This document shows, piece after piece, positions 1-5,844 of a stretch of 6,401 bases of DNA. The translations under genes and the position numbers were made by a program. This DNA is from Sphingomonadaceae bacterium. GTDB taxonomy: Bacteria; Pseudomonadota; Alphaproteobacteria; Sphingomonadales; Sphingomonadaceae. The notes under the pieces are model-generated. The model was not told the DNA's origin. It searched no databases and worked only from the letters and a program-made list of their open reading frames with translations. Positions within the stretch are counted from its first letter, which is position 1. Each line of letters begins with the position of its first letter. The stretch covers positions 1 to 6,401 of the forward strand of contig CANFIV010000092.1 of the NCBI GenBank assembly GCA_947446935.1. Reading direction: 5' to 3'.

Positions 1-737
1 ATATTGAGCCGCCCGCCATCGAGCCCGGCCATGGCGAAGCGGAAGCCATCGCCTTCCGCGCCGACGCGGTTCGCCACCGGCACTCTTACGTTCTCAAAGA
101 TCACTTGCGCGGTGGGCGAAGCGTTCCAGCCCAGCTTGCGCTCAGGCGCACCGAAGCTGACGCCGGGCGTGTCCTTGTCGATGACGAGGCACGAGATGCC
201 CTTCGGGCTGGCATCGCCGGTGCGCACCATCGTCACGTAGACGTCGCTCACGCCGCCGCCCGAGATGAACTGCTTGGTGCCGTTCACAACATAGTGGTCA
301 CCTTCCAGCCGCGCCGTGGTGCGCAGCGCGGCCGCATCCGATCCCGAACCGGGCTCGGTGAGGCAGTAGCTGGCAATCTGGTCCATCGTGACGAGCGCAG
401 GCAGGTAGCGCGCCTTGATGTCGTCCCCGCCGAACCGGTCGATCATCCACGAAGACATGTTGTGGATCGATATGAACGCGCTGGTGCCGGGGCAGCCATA
501 GGCCATGGCTTCCATGATCAGCGCGGATTCCAGCCGGCCGAGACCAATCCCGCCGCTTTCCTCGCTCACATAGATCGCCGCAAAGCCAAGCTCGGCCGCG
601 GCCTTGATCGTCTCACGCGGGAAGCTGTGGTCCTCGTCCCACTGCGCCGCAAACGGCGTGATCGCGTCGGCGGTAAAGCGCCGCGCCATGTCCTGAATGG
701 CGATCTGGTCTTCGGTAAGGGCGAACTGTTCGGTCAT
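1..737 (-). CDS. Acyl-CoA dehydrogenase, isobutyryl-CoA dehydrogenase-like (3' end cut by window edge)
   Basis: FAD-dependent acyl-CoA dehydrogenase, probably oxidising isobutyryl-CoA to methacrylyl-CoA in valine breakdown, in the cytoplasm. The 245 visible residues begin MTEQFALTEDQ and cover the N-terminal helical domain (about 1-120) and the central beta domain (about 120-230). The family signature YCLTEPGSGSD lies at residues 124-134. The stretches GGVSDVYVTMVRTG (about 161-174), PKGISCLVIDK (178-188) and PVANRVGAEGDGF (220-232) closely resemble mammalian ACAD8, which favours isobutyryl-CoA over other acyl substrates. The C-terminal domain with the catalytic glutamate lies beyond position 1. 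The ATG (735-737) overlaps the stop of the RidA-like gene as ATGA and has no strong ribosome site, so translational coupling is likely. It is the third gene of the mmsA operon. Short-chain or 2-methylbutyryl-CoA dehydrogenase are alternatives. The family is certain; the substrate is inferred from similarity and context. Confidence 0.93.
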   Translation of the reverse strand, partial: MTEQFALTEDQIAIQDMARRFTADAITPFAAQWDEDHSFPRETIKAAAELGFAAIYVSEESGGIGLGRLESALIMEAMAYGCPGTSAFISIHNMSSWMIDRFGGDDIKARYLPALVTMDQIASYCLTEPGSGSDAAALRTTARLEGDHYVVNGTKQFISGGGVSDVYVTMVRTGDASPKGISCLVIDKDTPGVSFGAPERKLGWNASPTAQVIFENVRVPVANRVGAEGDGFRFAMAGLDGGRLN

Positions 738-1108
738 GGTTCCATCACTTCGGCTTCGATCTCGACTTTCCATTCGGGACGGATAAATCCGGAGACGATC
801 ACGGTCGTCGTCGCTGGCCGCGCAGCCCCAAACCATTTGCCATGGATCAGAGCAACTGCGGGAAAATCCGCCCGGTCAGTGAGGTAGATACAGGTTCGCA
901 CGGTATCGGCAATATTCCCGCCAAGATCGGCGATCGCCTGCGCCACGATGGCGCAGCAGCGCTCCATCTGCGCTGCTGCGTCGCCCGGCGTGGTCGAGCC
1001 ATCGTGTTCAATCGGCGCGGTGCCTGCCACCATGATCTGCTTTCCCGTGCGTATTGCGCGGGAAAAGCCGATCACCGGTTCGAGCGGAGAGCCGCTGGAA
1101 ACGCGCAT
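734..1108 (-). CDS. RidA/YjgF/YER057c/UK114 family protein
   Basis: Small cytoplasmic protein of the RidA superfamily. Characterised members are trimeric deaminases that hydrolyse reactive enamines or imines such as 2-aminoacrylate to ketoacids. The protein is 124 residues from the ATG. It starts MRVSSGSPLEP, carries VAGTAPI and TCIYLTDRADFPAVAL in the core, and ends with RPATTTVIVSGFIRPEWKVEIE. The Arg of ARPATTTV matches the conserved carboxylate-binding Arg (Arg105 in E. coli RidA), and the Glu of VEIE is also kept, so catalysis is possible. A TTG at 1115-1117, three codons upstream, is an equally placed alternative start. Neither start has a clear Shine-Dalgarno, and the mmsA stop is only 3-12 bases away, so coupling is likely. 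The gene overlaps the next one by four bases (ATGA). The subgroup looks like the RidA-like clade rather than archetypal RidA, so the substrate is unknown. Confidence 0.9.
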   Translation of the reverse strand: MRVSSGSPLEPVIGFSRAIRTGKQIMVAGTAPIEHDGSTTPGDAAAQMERCCAIVAQAIADLGGNIADTVRTCIYLTDRADFPAVALIHGKWFGAARPATTTVIVSGFIRPEWKVEIEAEVMEP

Positions 1109-1120
1109 CTTGGACAAGGT

Positions 1121-2617
1121 TTAAGCCATCGTCGGGATGACGAACGCGTTCCCACTATCCGGCAAGCCGTCCGGCCAGCGCTGGGTCACGGTCTTGACCT
1201 TGGTCCAGAACTTCACACCTTCCATGCCATGCTGGTTGGTATCGCCGAAGGCCGAGCGCTTCCAGCCGCCGAAGGTGTGATAGGCCACCGGCACCGGGAT
1301 CGGCACGTTGATACCCACCATGCCGACATTGACGCGCGCTGCGAATTCGCGCGCCGCGTTGCCGCTGCGGGTGAACAGGGCGACGCCGTTGCCATACTGG
1401 TGCTTCGAAGGCAGCGCGAGCGCCTCCTCGAAATCCTTGGCGCGCACGATCTGCAGCACGGGGCCAAAAATCTCGTTCTTGTAGCTGTCCATGTCCGCCG
1501 TCACGTGGTCGATCAGCGTGGGGCCGACGAAGAAGCCGTTCTCGTGGCCCTGCAAGGTGAAGCCGCGCCCGTCGATGACGATCTCGCCGCCTTCTTCCTC
1601 GCAGCGGCCGATCCAGCGCTCGATGCTCGCCTTGTGCGCGGCGGTGACGACCGGGCCGTAGTGGCAATCGGCGTCGGTCGAGATGCCAACCCGCAACTTC
1701 TCGATCGCGGGGATGAGCTTGGCCTTGAGGCGCTCGGCGGTCTCGTCGCCCACCGGAACAACCACCGGCAGCGCCATGCAGCGCTCGCCCGCCGAACCGA
1801 ATGCGGCACCGGCAAGATCATTCACCACCTGATCGAGATCGGCGTCCGGCATCACGATACCGTGGTTCTTGGCCCCGCCCATCGCCTGCACGCGCTTGCC
1901 CGCCGCAACGCCGCGGTTGTAGACATAATGCGCGATATCGGACGAACCGACGAAGCTGACCGCGCCGATCGCCGGGTGATCAAGGATCGCGTCGACCATT
2001 TCCTTGTCGCCGTGAACGACCTGGCAAATGCCCTCGGGCAGTCCGGCCTCAAGGAACAGTTCGGCAAAGCGCACCGGCACCGAAGGATCGCGCTCGGAAG
2101 GCTTGATAATGAAGGCATTGCCCGTGGCGATGGCAACGCCCGACATCCACAGCGGGATCATGCCCGGGAAGTTGAACGGGGTGATGCCCGCGCCGATGCC
2201 GATGGGCTGGCGCACCGAGTAGATGTCGATGCCGGGGCCTGCGCCCTGCGTGTACTCGCCCTTCAACACGTGCGGGATGCCGCAGCAGAACTCGATCACT
2301 TCAAGCCCGCGTTGGATATCACCCTTGGAATCGGCGATGACCTTGCCGTGTTCGGACGAGAGCATGTGCGCCAGCTCGTCGATATTGGCTTCCACCAGCC
2401 GCTTGAATTCGAACATCACGCGGGCGCGGCGCTGCGGGTTCACCGCAGCCCAGGCGGGCTGCGCGGCAAGCGCCGCCTGCACGGCACGCTCCAGCACGGC
2501 GGCATCGCCCAACGCCACTTCGGCCTGAACCGCGCCGGTGTTGGGATCGAACACCGAGCCCTTGCGGACCGGCGCGCCGCCGGAGCCACCGACAATGAAA
2601 TGATCGATCTGGCGCAT
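1121..2617 (-). CDS. mmsA: CoA-acylating methylmalonate-semialdehyde dehydrogenase
   Basis: Converts methylmalonate semialdehyde (and malonate semialdehyde) plus CoA and NAD+ to propionyl-CoA (or acetyl-CoA), CO2 and NADH, the last dedicated step of valine catabolism. The 498-residue length is normal for the family. Visible aldehyde dehydrogenase marks are ITPFNFPGM (Asn149), IIKPSERDP (Lys172), FVGSSDIA near 222-229 for NAD binding, the catalytic Cys280 in GSAGERCMALPV, and EIFGPV (Glu382). The usual general-base Glu motif (ELGGK) is replaced by AMGGAKNH, which is typical of this CoA-dependent branch. Start choice: the ATG at 2615-2617 gives the family N-terminus MRQIDHFIVGG and is preceded by AAGGG seven bases upstream. 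An upstream in-frame start at 2659 would add 14 atypical residues. It is the first gene of the operon and divergent from a LysR regulator. A broad-specificity semialdehyde dehydrogenase of the inositol pathway (IolA) is in the same family; the context favours valine. Confidence 0.96.
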   Translation of the reverse strand: MRQIDHFIVGGSGGAPVRKGSVFDPNTGAVQAEVALGDAAVLERAVQAALAAQPAWAAVNPQRRARVMFEFKRLVEANIDELAHMLSSEHGKVIADSKGDIQRGLEVIEFCCGIPHVLKGEYTQGAGPGIDIYSVRQPIGIGAGITPFNFPGMIPLWMSGVAIATGNAFIIKPSERDPSVPVRFAELFLEAGLPEGICQVVHGDKEMVDAILDHPAIGAVSFVGSSDIAHYVYNRGVAAGKRVQAMGGAKNHGIVMPDADLDQVVNDLAGAAFGSAGERCMALPVVVPVGDETAERLKAKLIPAIEKLRVGISTDADCHYGPVVTAAHKASIERWIGRCEEEGGEIVIDGRGFTLQGHENGFFVGPTLIDHVTADMDSYKNEIFGPVLQIVRAKDFEEALALPSKHQYGNGVALFTRSGNAAREFAARVNVGMVGINVPIPVPVAYHTFGGWKRSAFGDTNQHGMEGVKFWTKVKTVTQRWPDGLPDSGNAFVIPTMA

Positions 2618-2639
2618 GAACTTACCCTTTCCAGCAAAT

Positions 2640-2669
2640 TTTATGGCGGCTTCCTGCACCCCGGATCAA
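2640..2669 (-). promoter_or_regulatory. Candidate sigma-70-type promoter of mmsA
   Basis: Read on the minus strand, TTGATC (2664-2669) and CATAAA (2640-2645) are separated by 18 bases. They lie 22-52 bases upstream of the mmsA ATG, leaving room for a short leader with the AAGGG ribosome site. Both boxes are imperfect matches to the consensus, so this is a proposal. A weak -35 with a regulator dyad just upstream fits an activator-dependent promoter. Confidence 0.35.
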
Positions 2670-2679
2670 TTGCAAGCAA
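2670..2679. promoter_or_regulatory. Candidate LysR-type operator (TTGC-N2-GCAA dyad)
   Basis: The dyad TTGCAAGCAA lies in the 89-bp gap between mmsA and the divergent LysR gene. It abuts the proposed mmsA -35 box and sits 27 bases before the LysR start. LysR-type regulators commonly bind short dyads with a T-N11-A core in exactly this position and both activate the divergent gene and repress themselves. The assignment rests on symmetry and position only. Confidence 0.4.
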
Positions 2680-2706
2680 CAGGTGAAAATGCGATAGAGG
2701 CCTGCA

Positions 2707-3600
2707 ATGCTGCAGCCACCCGACTGGAACGACTATCAGGCCTTCCTCGCCATTGCGCGAGCCGGACAACTGGCGCGCGCAGCGAATGCGATGGGAGTCG
2801 ACGCGACGACGATGGGTCGCCGTCTGCGCCGCTTGGAAACCCGCATCGGTGCCACCTTGTTCGAACACACGCGGGAGGGTCAGGTCCTGACCGAAGCGGG
2901 CGAGGCGATGCTCGCGGAAGTAGAAGCGATGGAGCGCGCCGCCAGCCGGATCGCAGAGCATGGCGGCGGCGGGCCCGCAGGGCTCCTTCGCGTGAGCCTG
3001 TCCGAAGGCTTTGCCAGCTGGATCGTCGCCCCTGCGCTGCATGCCTTTGTCACGGCTCACCCGCGGCTGGTGATCGATCTTGTGGCGTCCTCAGGCTTCC
3101 TCAGCCCTTCAAAGCGCGAGGCAGACCTCGCCGTCACGCTTTCGCGCCCGCGCGCAGGGCCGGTGATTGCCGGCAAGCTCTCTGACTACGCCTTGCGGCT
3201 CTATGCCGCACCCGAGTATCTGGAAGGCCACGCCCCGCTGCGCCGACCCGCCGATCTGGCGCGGGGGCATTCTTTGGTCGGCTATGTGCCCGATCTGCTC
3301 TACGCACCCGAACTGCGCTACCTGGCCGAGATCGAGCCCGGGCTTGCCGCCACGGTGCGCTCCTCCTCGATCAACGCGCAACACCGCCTCATCGCGGCGG
3401 GCGCGGGGATCGGCGTGCTGCCTTGCTTCATCGGCGATACGGACGCGCGGCTCGTGCCGGTCCTGCCCGAGCGGCGCATCACCCGTTCGTTCTGGCTGGT
3501 GATGCACAAGGACACGCACAGCCTTGCGCGCGTGCAGGCCTTCAAAGTGTGGCTCACCGCGCTCGTTGAGCGCGAGCGTGGGCGATTGCTCCCGGCCTAG
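2707..3600 (+). CDS. LysR-family transcriptional regulator, divergent from mmsA
   Basis: DNA-binding regulator of 297 residues, the normal length for the family. The N-terminal winged helix-turn-helix spans about residues 7-65: WNDYQAFLAIARAGQLARAA, then VDATTMGRRLRRLE as the recognition region, then GATLFEHTREGQVLTEAG. A linker helix follows, and then a two-lobed effector-binding domain from about 93 to 294 (LLRVSLSEGFASWIVAP; IAAGAGIGVLPCFIGD near 229-243). The ATG at 2707 has GAGG six bases upstream and gives the usual short lead-in to the HTH. It is transcribed away from mmsA, the classic arrangement for a LysR regulator controlling its neighbour, so the likely target is the valine/propionate operon; the effector is unknown. 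Its stop codon overlaps the stop of the convergent DUF3297 gene within one CTAG. The family call is secure; the target is inferred. Confidence 0.94.
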   Translation: MLQPPDWNDYQAFLAIARAGQLARAANAMGVDATTMGRRLRRLETRIGATLFEHTREGQVLTEAGEAMLAEVEAMERAASRIAEHGGGGPAGLLRVSLSEGFASWIVAPALHAFVTAHPRLVIDLVASSGFLSPSKREADLAVTLSRPRAGPVIAGKLSDYALRLYAAPEYLEGHAPLRRPADLARGHSLVGYVPDLLYAPELRYLAEIEPGLAATVRSSSINAQHRLIAAGAGIGVLPCFIGDTDARLVPVLPERRITRSFWLVMHKDTHSLARVQAFKVWLTALVERERGRLLPA

Positions 3601-3917
3601 AGCTTGGCGACCGGCGCGTCCTCGCCCAGATCCTCAAACCACGCCTCGACGGTGCCGGAGAGCTTGAGCGTGAGCGGGTTGCCCTTGCGGTCCATGGTCT
3701 TGCCAGCCTGCACACGCACCCAGCCTTCGGAGATGCAATACTCCTCGACATTGCGGCGCACCGTGCCCTTGAAGCGGATGCCGATGCCGCGATACAGCTT
3801 TTTCTCATCGTAGAACGGGCTGCGCGGATGGATCGAGAGGTGATCGGGCGGCACATCCGGCCCCGCTGCGTCGGGAGCTGCGATTTCGGATTCGGGCGAG
3901 GTTGGTTCTTCAGTCAT
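3597..3917 (-). CDS. DUF3297 family protein
   Basis: Small conserved protein of 106 residues with no known function. The first 23 or so residues are Pro/Ala/Glu-rich and look disordered. The conserved domain then runs from about 24 to 96: DHLSIHPRSPFYDE, RGIGIRFKGT, RRNVEEYCISEGWVRV, DRKGNPLTLKLSGTVEAWFED. This matches the DUF3297 family as I recall it from sphingomonads and xanthomonads. No signal peptide or membrane segment is visible, so it is probably cytoplasmic. The ATG at 3915-3917 is chosen because the family has short N-termini. A TTG at 3951-3953 is in frame but coincides with a perfect TTGACA -35 box, so it is more likely promoter than start. There is no Shine-Dalgarno before the ATG. 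The gene is convergent with the LysR gene, sharing CTAG at their ends. Confidence 0.88.
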   Translation of the reverse strand: MTEEPTSPESEIAAPDAAGPDVPPDHLSIHPRSPFYDEKKLYRGIGIRFKGTVRRNVEEYCISEGWVRVQAGKTMDRKGNPLTLKLSGTVEAWFEDLGEDAPVAKL

Positions 3918-3925
3918 GGAGCGGG

Positions 3926-3953
3926 CAAATATCTTGATCCCCCCACTTGTCAA
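3926..3953 (-). promoter_or_regulatory. Candidate promoter of the DUF3297 gene
   Basis: On the minus strand a perfect -35 hexamer TTGACA (3948-3953) is followed after 16 bases by TATTTG (3926-3931), a weak -10 match. Only eight bases separate the -10 box from the ATG, so transcription would begin at or next to the start codon. The spacing and the absence of a ribosome site agree with a leaderless transcript. Confidence 0.42.
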
Positions 3954-4020
3954 TCAAGCGCTGCCATGGCAGAGGCGCGGCCCTGTTTGGCCTGCCTGTC
4001 GCACTGCGCGGAGGCCACGC

Positions 4021-4095
4021 GGGCGCGTAGCTCAGTGGTAGAGCACACCCTTCACACGGGTGGGGTCGCAGGTTCAATCCCTGCCGCGCCCACCA
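4021..4095 (+). tRNA. tRNA-Val, anticodon CAC
   Basis: Full cloverleaf of 75 bases with encoded CCA. The acceptor stem GGGCGCG (4021-4027) pairs with CGCGCCC (4085-4091). The D arm uses GCTC/GAGC around AGTGGTA. The anticodon stem CACCC/GGGTG (4046-4050 and 4058-4062) encloses TTCACAC, with the anticodon CAC at 4053-4055, reading GUG valine codons. The T stem GCAGG/CCTGC (4068-4072 and 4080-4084) encloses TTCAATC. The discriminator is A4092 and CCA is 4093-4095. A run of six T follows directly and may end transcription. All pairs are intact, so it should be functional. The sequence composition changes immediately downstream, as is usual where islands have integrated at a tRNA. Confidence 0.97.
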
Positions 4096-4110
4096 TTTTT
4101 TCAATGCCTT

Positions 4111-4151
4111 ATGGAAAACGAAGTAGCTTTCCATGAAAAAACCATGAAAAA
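4111..4151. repeat. Short inverted repeat and overlapping direct repeat after tRNA-Val
   Basis: ATGGAAA (4111-4117) and TTTCCAT (4128-4134) form a perfect seven-base dyad with a ten-base loop. The motif CCATGAAAAA occurs twice in tandem at 4131-4140 and 4142-4151. No T run follows the dyad on either strand, so it is not a standard terminator. The function is unknown. Confidence 0.5.
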
Positions 4152-4181
4152 TCTCCTGCGAACATTGGGCGTAAGCTAAGA

Positions 4182-4916
4182 CTAGAGCGTTGTCCGCCCA
4201 TGCTGGATGATATCCTCACAAGTTGAAGTGGTTGGCGCATTTGTCTGGCGGGCAGATATCGGCGAGCTTGCCGATGAAACCACATAGGCCGGGGCGGTTC
4301 GCTCGCCTGCTTTGCGGAGCATGACCTTGAGCCGATAGAAGGCCATTCCGATGGAATTGGGGTCGGGACTGTGGAGCGGAAGGAGGCTCAGCGATGCGCT
4401 GACCGCTTCGATCCTCTCGCGCACCGAGGCACGCTTGTGACTCGATAGAGTGTCCAAGATCACGACATCGCCGGACCGGAGTCCAGGGATGAGTACCTGC
4501 GCCACATAGGCTTCGAACCAGTCGCCATTGATCGGACCAGCCACCACCATCGGCGCGACCATTCCAGTCATCCGCAGGACAGAGCCCAGGGTGGTCGTCC
4601 TGCACGGGTCGTGGGGGAAGCCCATCTTAAGGCCCTCGCCTTTGGCGCACCGTTCATGGATGACTGCAGGTCATGTTGGTCGCGGTTCAGGTTCCGCCAA
4701 AGAGCACGAGGAGCTCGGGTTCCAGCTCGAGTTGACCGGCGAACCATGCCAGGCGCTCGCTCCGGATGTCGGGGCGGTTCTGCTTGATCGGGTGCCTGGT
4801 CTTTTTTTGCATGTGGCCCCGCGACGATCACAGAACCGCCAAAGCGTGCCGATCCCGATCTACACGCCTTGGGCGCAAGACCCGACCGGAAGGCGCAGAT
4901 TCAAAAATACTTAAGC
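4182..4916 (-). mobile_element. Truncated IS630-family insertion sequence remnant
   Basis: The element is recognised by its decayed transposase reading on the minus strand. One end is probably at the CTAG of 4182-4185, because IS630-family elements insert at TA, often within CTAG, and the transposase C-terminus ends just inside it. The other end has no matching inverted repeat or CTAG. Recognisable transposase sequence stops near 4900, so the N-terminal part and that terminus are missing. Boundaries at the right are approximate. Confidence 0.75.
4195..4916 (-). pseudogene. IS630-family transposase pseudogene (several frameshifts and stops)
   Basis: Remnant of a DDE transposase that would have mediated cut-and-paste movement. 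Minus-strand similarity runs through changing frames. First comes CAQGV-stop-IGIGTLWRFCDRRG (near 4820-4875; stop at 4860-4862). After a shift around a seven-T tract (4802-4808) comes QNRPDIRSERLAWFAGQ, LFGGT, a stop (4687-4689, likely a former Trp) and TATNM. A further shift leads to KGEGLKMGFPHDP, VAGPINGDWFEAYVAQVL and VVILDTLSSHKRASVRE. A last shift near 4285 leads to LCGFIGKLADICPPDKCANHF and a stop (4216-4218). Of the catalytic acids, the Asp of LDTL (codon 4452-4454) remains. The usual DET reads GGT (4690-4698), and the Glu of the NPIE motif is Gly (4347-4349). The N-terminal HTH, roughly 100 residues, is missing. It is clearly dead. Confidence 0.88.
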
Positions 4917-4936
4917 AGCCGGTTGGCGGGCTTTTT
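4915..4936 (+). terminator. Candidate rho-independent terminator, orphaned
   Basis: GCAGCC, a GGTT loop and GGCGGGC form an imperfect GC-rich hairpin with one mismatch and one bulge, followed by TTTTT (4932-4936) on the plus strand. No plus-strand gene ends just before it. It may be left from a lost gene next to the IS630 remnant, or it may insulate the LuxR-type gene from upstream transcription. Confidence 0.4.
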
Positions 4937-5025
4937 ATGGACGGTTCCTATTAAAGGGTAACATTCCCCAAAGCGTTGACCGATCGAATAAAGCCGCAGT
5001 GCAGTCAACATAAGGCCGATTTCCC

Positions 5026-5694
5026 ATGCTAAGCCGAATGAAAAATTTGCGAGGTTCTGATCTCAGTTTTTCCTTTGCGGAGGAGAAACAGTCAATTCTT
5101 GCCAGTACAGGCGATGCGCCCAAATTTTTGGCATTGGAAGATGTGCGAAAAATATTTGCATCACCAACAATCATTACCACAGAAAGTTTACGACGAATCG
5201 GTGAAAGCCAAAAAATTCAGGATTTTTTTGAAATTCTTGAAGAAAATGGCGGAAGATATTATTTCAAGAAAGCGATTTATCGCGATAAGTTTTTTAAATT
5301 CATTGATGATCAATTGAATGATCGGCCTAAAAATGAATCAAATAGCAGCATTTTGTTCCTCTATGAAAATGATTGTAAAAATCAAGTTCTTAAATTTAAA
5401 ACTATTTCAAAAATAGACAGATCATTTATTATCGCATTGTCCGTGATCGAGCTACGCCCAATCCGTTCATTTGAACCGAAAATTTTGAGAGACTTGTTCG
5501 GCCTGACACTTGCCGAAAGCAAAATTGCGATCTGCCTTCACAATGGCCTTACAGTGAATGACGCAGCGGATCAAGTTGGCGTGCGCATCTCCACTGTTCG
5601 AGATCAATTGACCAGCATTTTTGCGAAGACCAGTACGTCGCGGCAATCAGAACTTGTATCTATCTTAAGCCGCCTTGAACAAGTCCTCGTGTAG
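5026..5694 (+). CDS. LuxR-type helix-turn-helix transcriptional regulator, AT-rich
   Basis: Predicted DNA-binding protein of 222 residues. The C-terminal part (about 152-216) is a LuxR/GerE-type HTH: LRDLFGLTLAESKIAICLHN, then VNDAADQVGVRISTVRDQLT as scaffold and recognition helices, then SIFAKTSTSRQSELVSILSRL. The first 150 residues match no domain I recognise. They are charged and Lys/Phe-rich, with no signal peptide or membrane segment; residues 130-148 (RSFIIALSVIELRPIR) could be the last strands of a PAS-like fold. Similar HTH ends in alphaproteobacteria usually follow a longer sensor region, so a shortened protein is possible. An in-frame TAA at 5011-5013 rules out extension. The ATG at 5026 has AAGG ten bases upstream; Met5 (5038) is an alternative start. 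The coding region is intact, while GC counted over 5221-5460 is about 30%, far below the neighbours, indicating foreign origin. The target is unknown. Confidence 0.8.
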   Translation: MLSRMKNLRGSDLSFSFAEEKQSILASTGDAPKFLALEDVRKIFASPTIITTESLRRIGESQKIQDFFEILEENGGRYYFKKAIYRDKFFKFIDDQLNDRPKNESNSSILFLYENDCKNQVLKFKTISKIDRSFIIALSVIELRPIRSFEPKILRDLFGLTLAESKIAICLHNGLTVNDAADQVGVRISTVRDQLTSIFAKTSTSRQSELVSILSRLEQVLV

Positions 5695-5844
5695 AGAGTT
5701 CGTGGATAAATTCACTTGGAACCGACAGCCTCGCTCCTTGGGATGGATCTATCCGGCTCCGGCTTAAGAAGCTGATCAGAGGCCGCCCGAACTCGGCCCG
5801 GGTGCGAGATACCGCCCTGCAGCGCTGACCAGATGAGATACGAC
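5695..5844. other. Intergenic region between the LuxR-type gene and sciP
   Basis: Composition returns from AT-rich to GC-rich near 5730. The plus strand is open in one frame from 5679 to a TGA at 5826-5828 and ends with the basic run LRLKKLIRGRPNSARVRD. That frame has no start codon upstream of the basic run, so I regard it as non-coding or as the tail of a lost gene. No clear terminator for the LuxR-type gene was found. I also found no full CtrA site (TTAA-N7-TTAA); only a lone CTTAAG occurs, near 5763. Confidence 0.5.

Noticed and set aside
105..887. Long plus-strand open frame opposite the acyl-CoA dehydrogenase
   Set aside because: It is rich in Arg, His and Ala, with no family resemblance, and is the antisense shadow of the real minus-strand genes in high-GC DNA.
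2618..2659. Upstream extension of mmsA to a start at 2659
   Set aside because: It adds 14 atypical residues, overlaps the proposed promoter and leader, and the internal ATG at 2617 has the AAGGG ribosome site and the family N-terminus.
842..2686. 614-codon plus-strand open frame opposite mmsA and the RidA-like gene
   Set aside because: It is long only because high-GC antisense frames lack stops. The composition is unnatural (Arg/His/Asp-rich) and it lies wholly over well-identified minus-strand genes.
4111..4134. Dyad after tRNA-Val as a terminator
   Set aside because: The stem is AT-rich, the loop is ten bases, and no T run follows on either strand.
4131..4151. Possible start of a CRISPR-like or tandem array (CCATGAAAAA twice)
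   Set aside because: There are only two ten-base copies with a single base between them and no further units; too short and too simple.
4528..4914. Plus-strand open frame across the IS630 remnant
   Set aside because: It is antisense to clear transposase similarity and has no protein-like features of its own.
4935..5180. 81-residue minus-strand open frame at the start of the LuxR-type gene
   Set aside because: It overlaps the better supported HTH gene on the other strand, has no recognisable family, and appears to be a chance frame.
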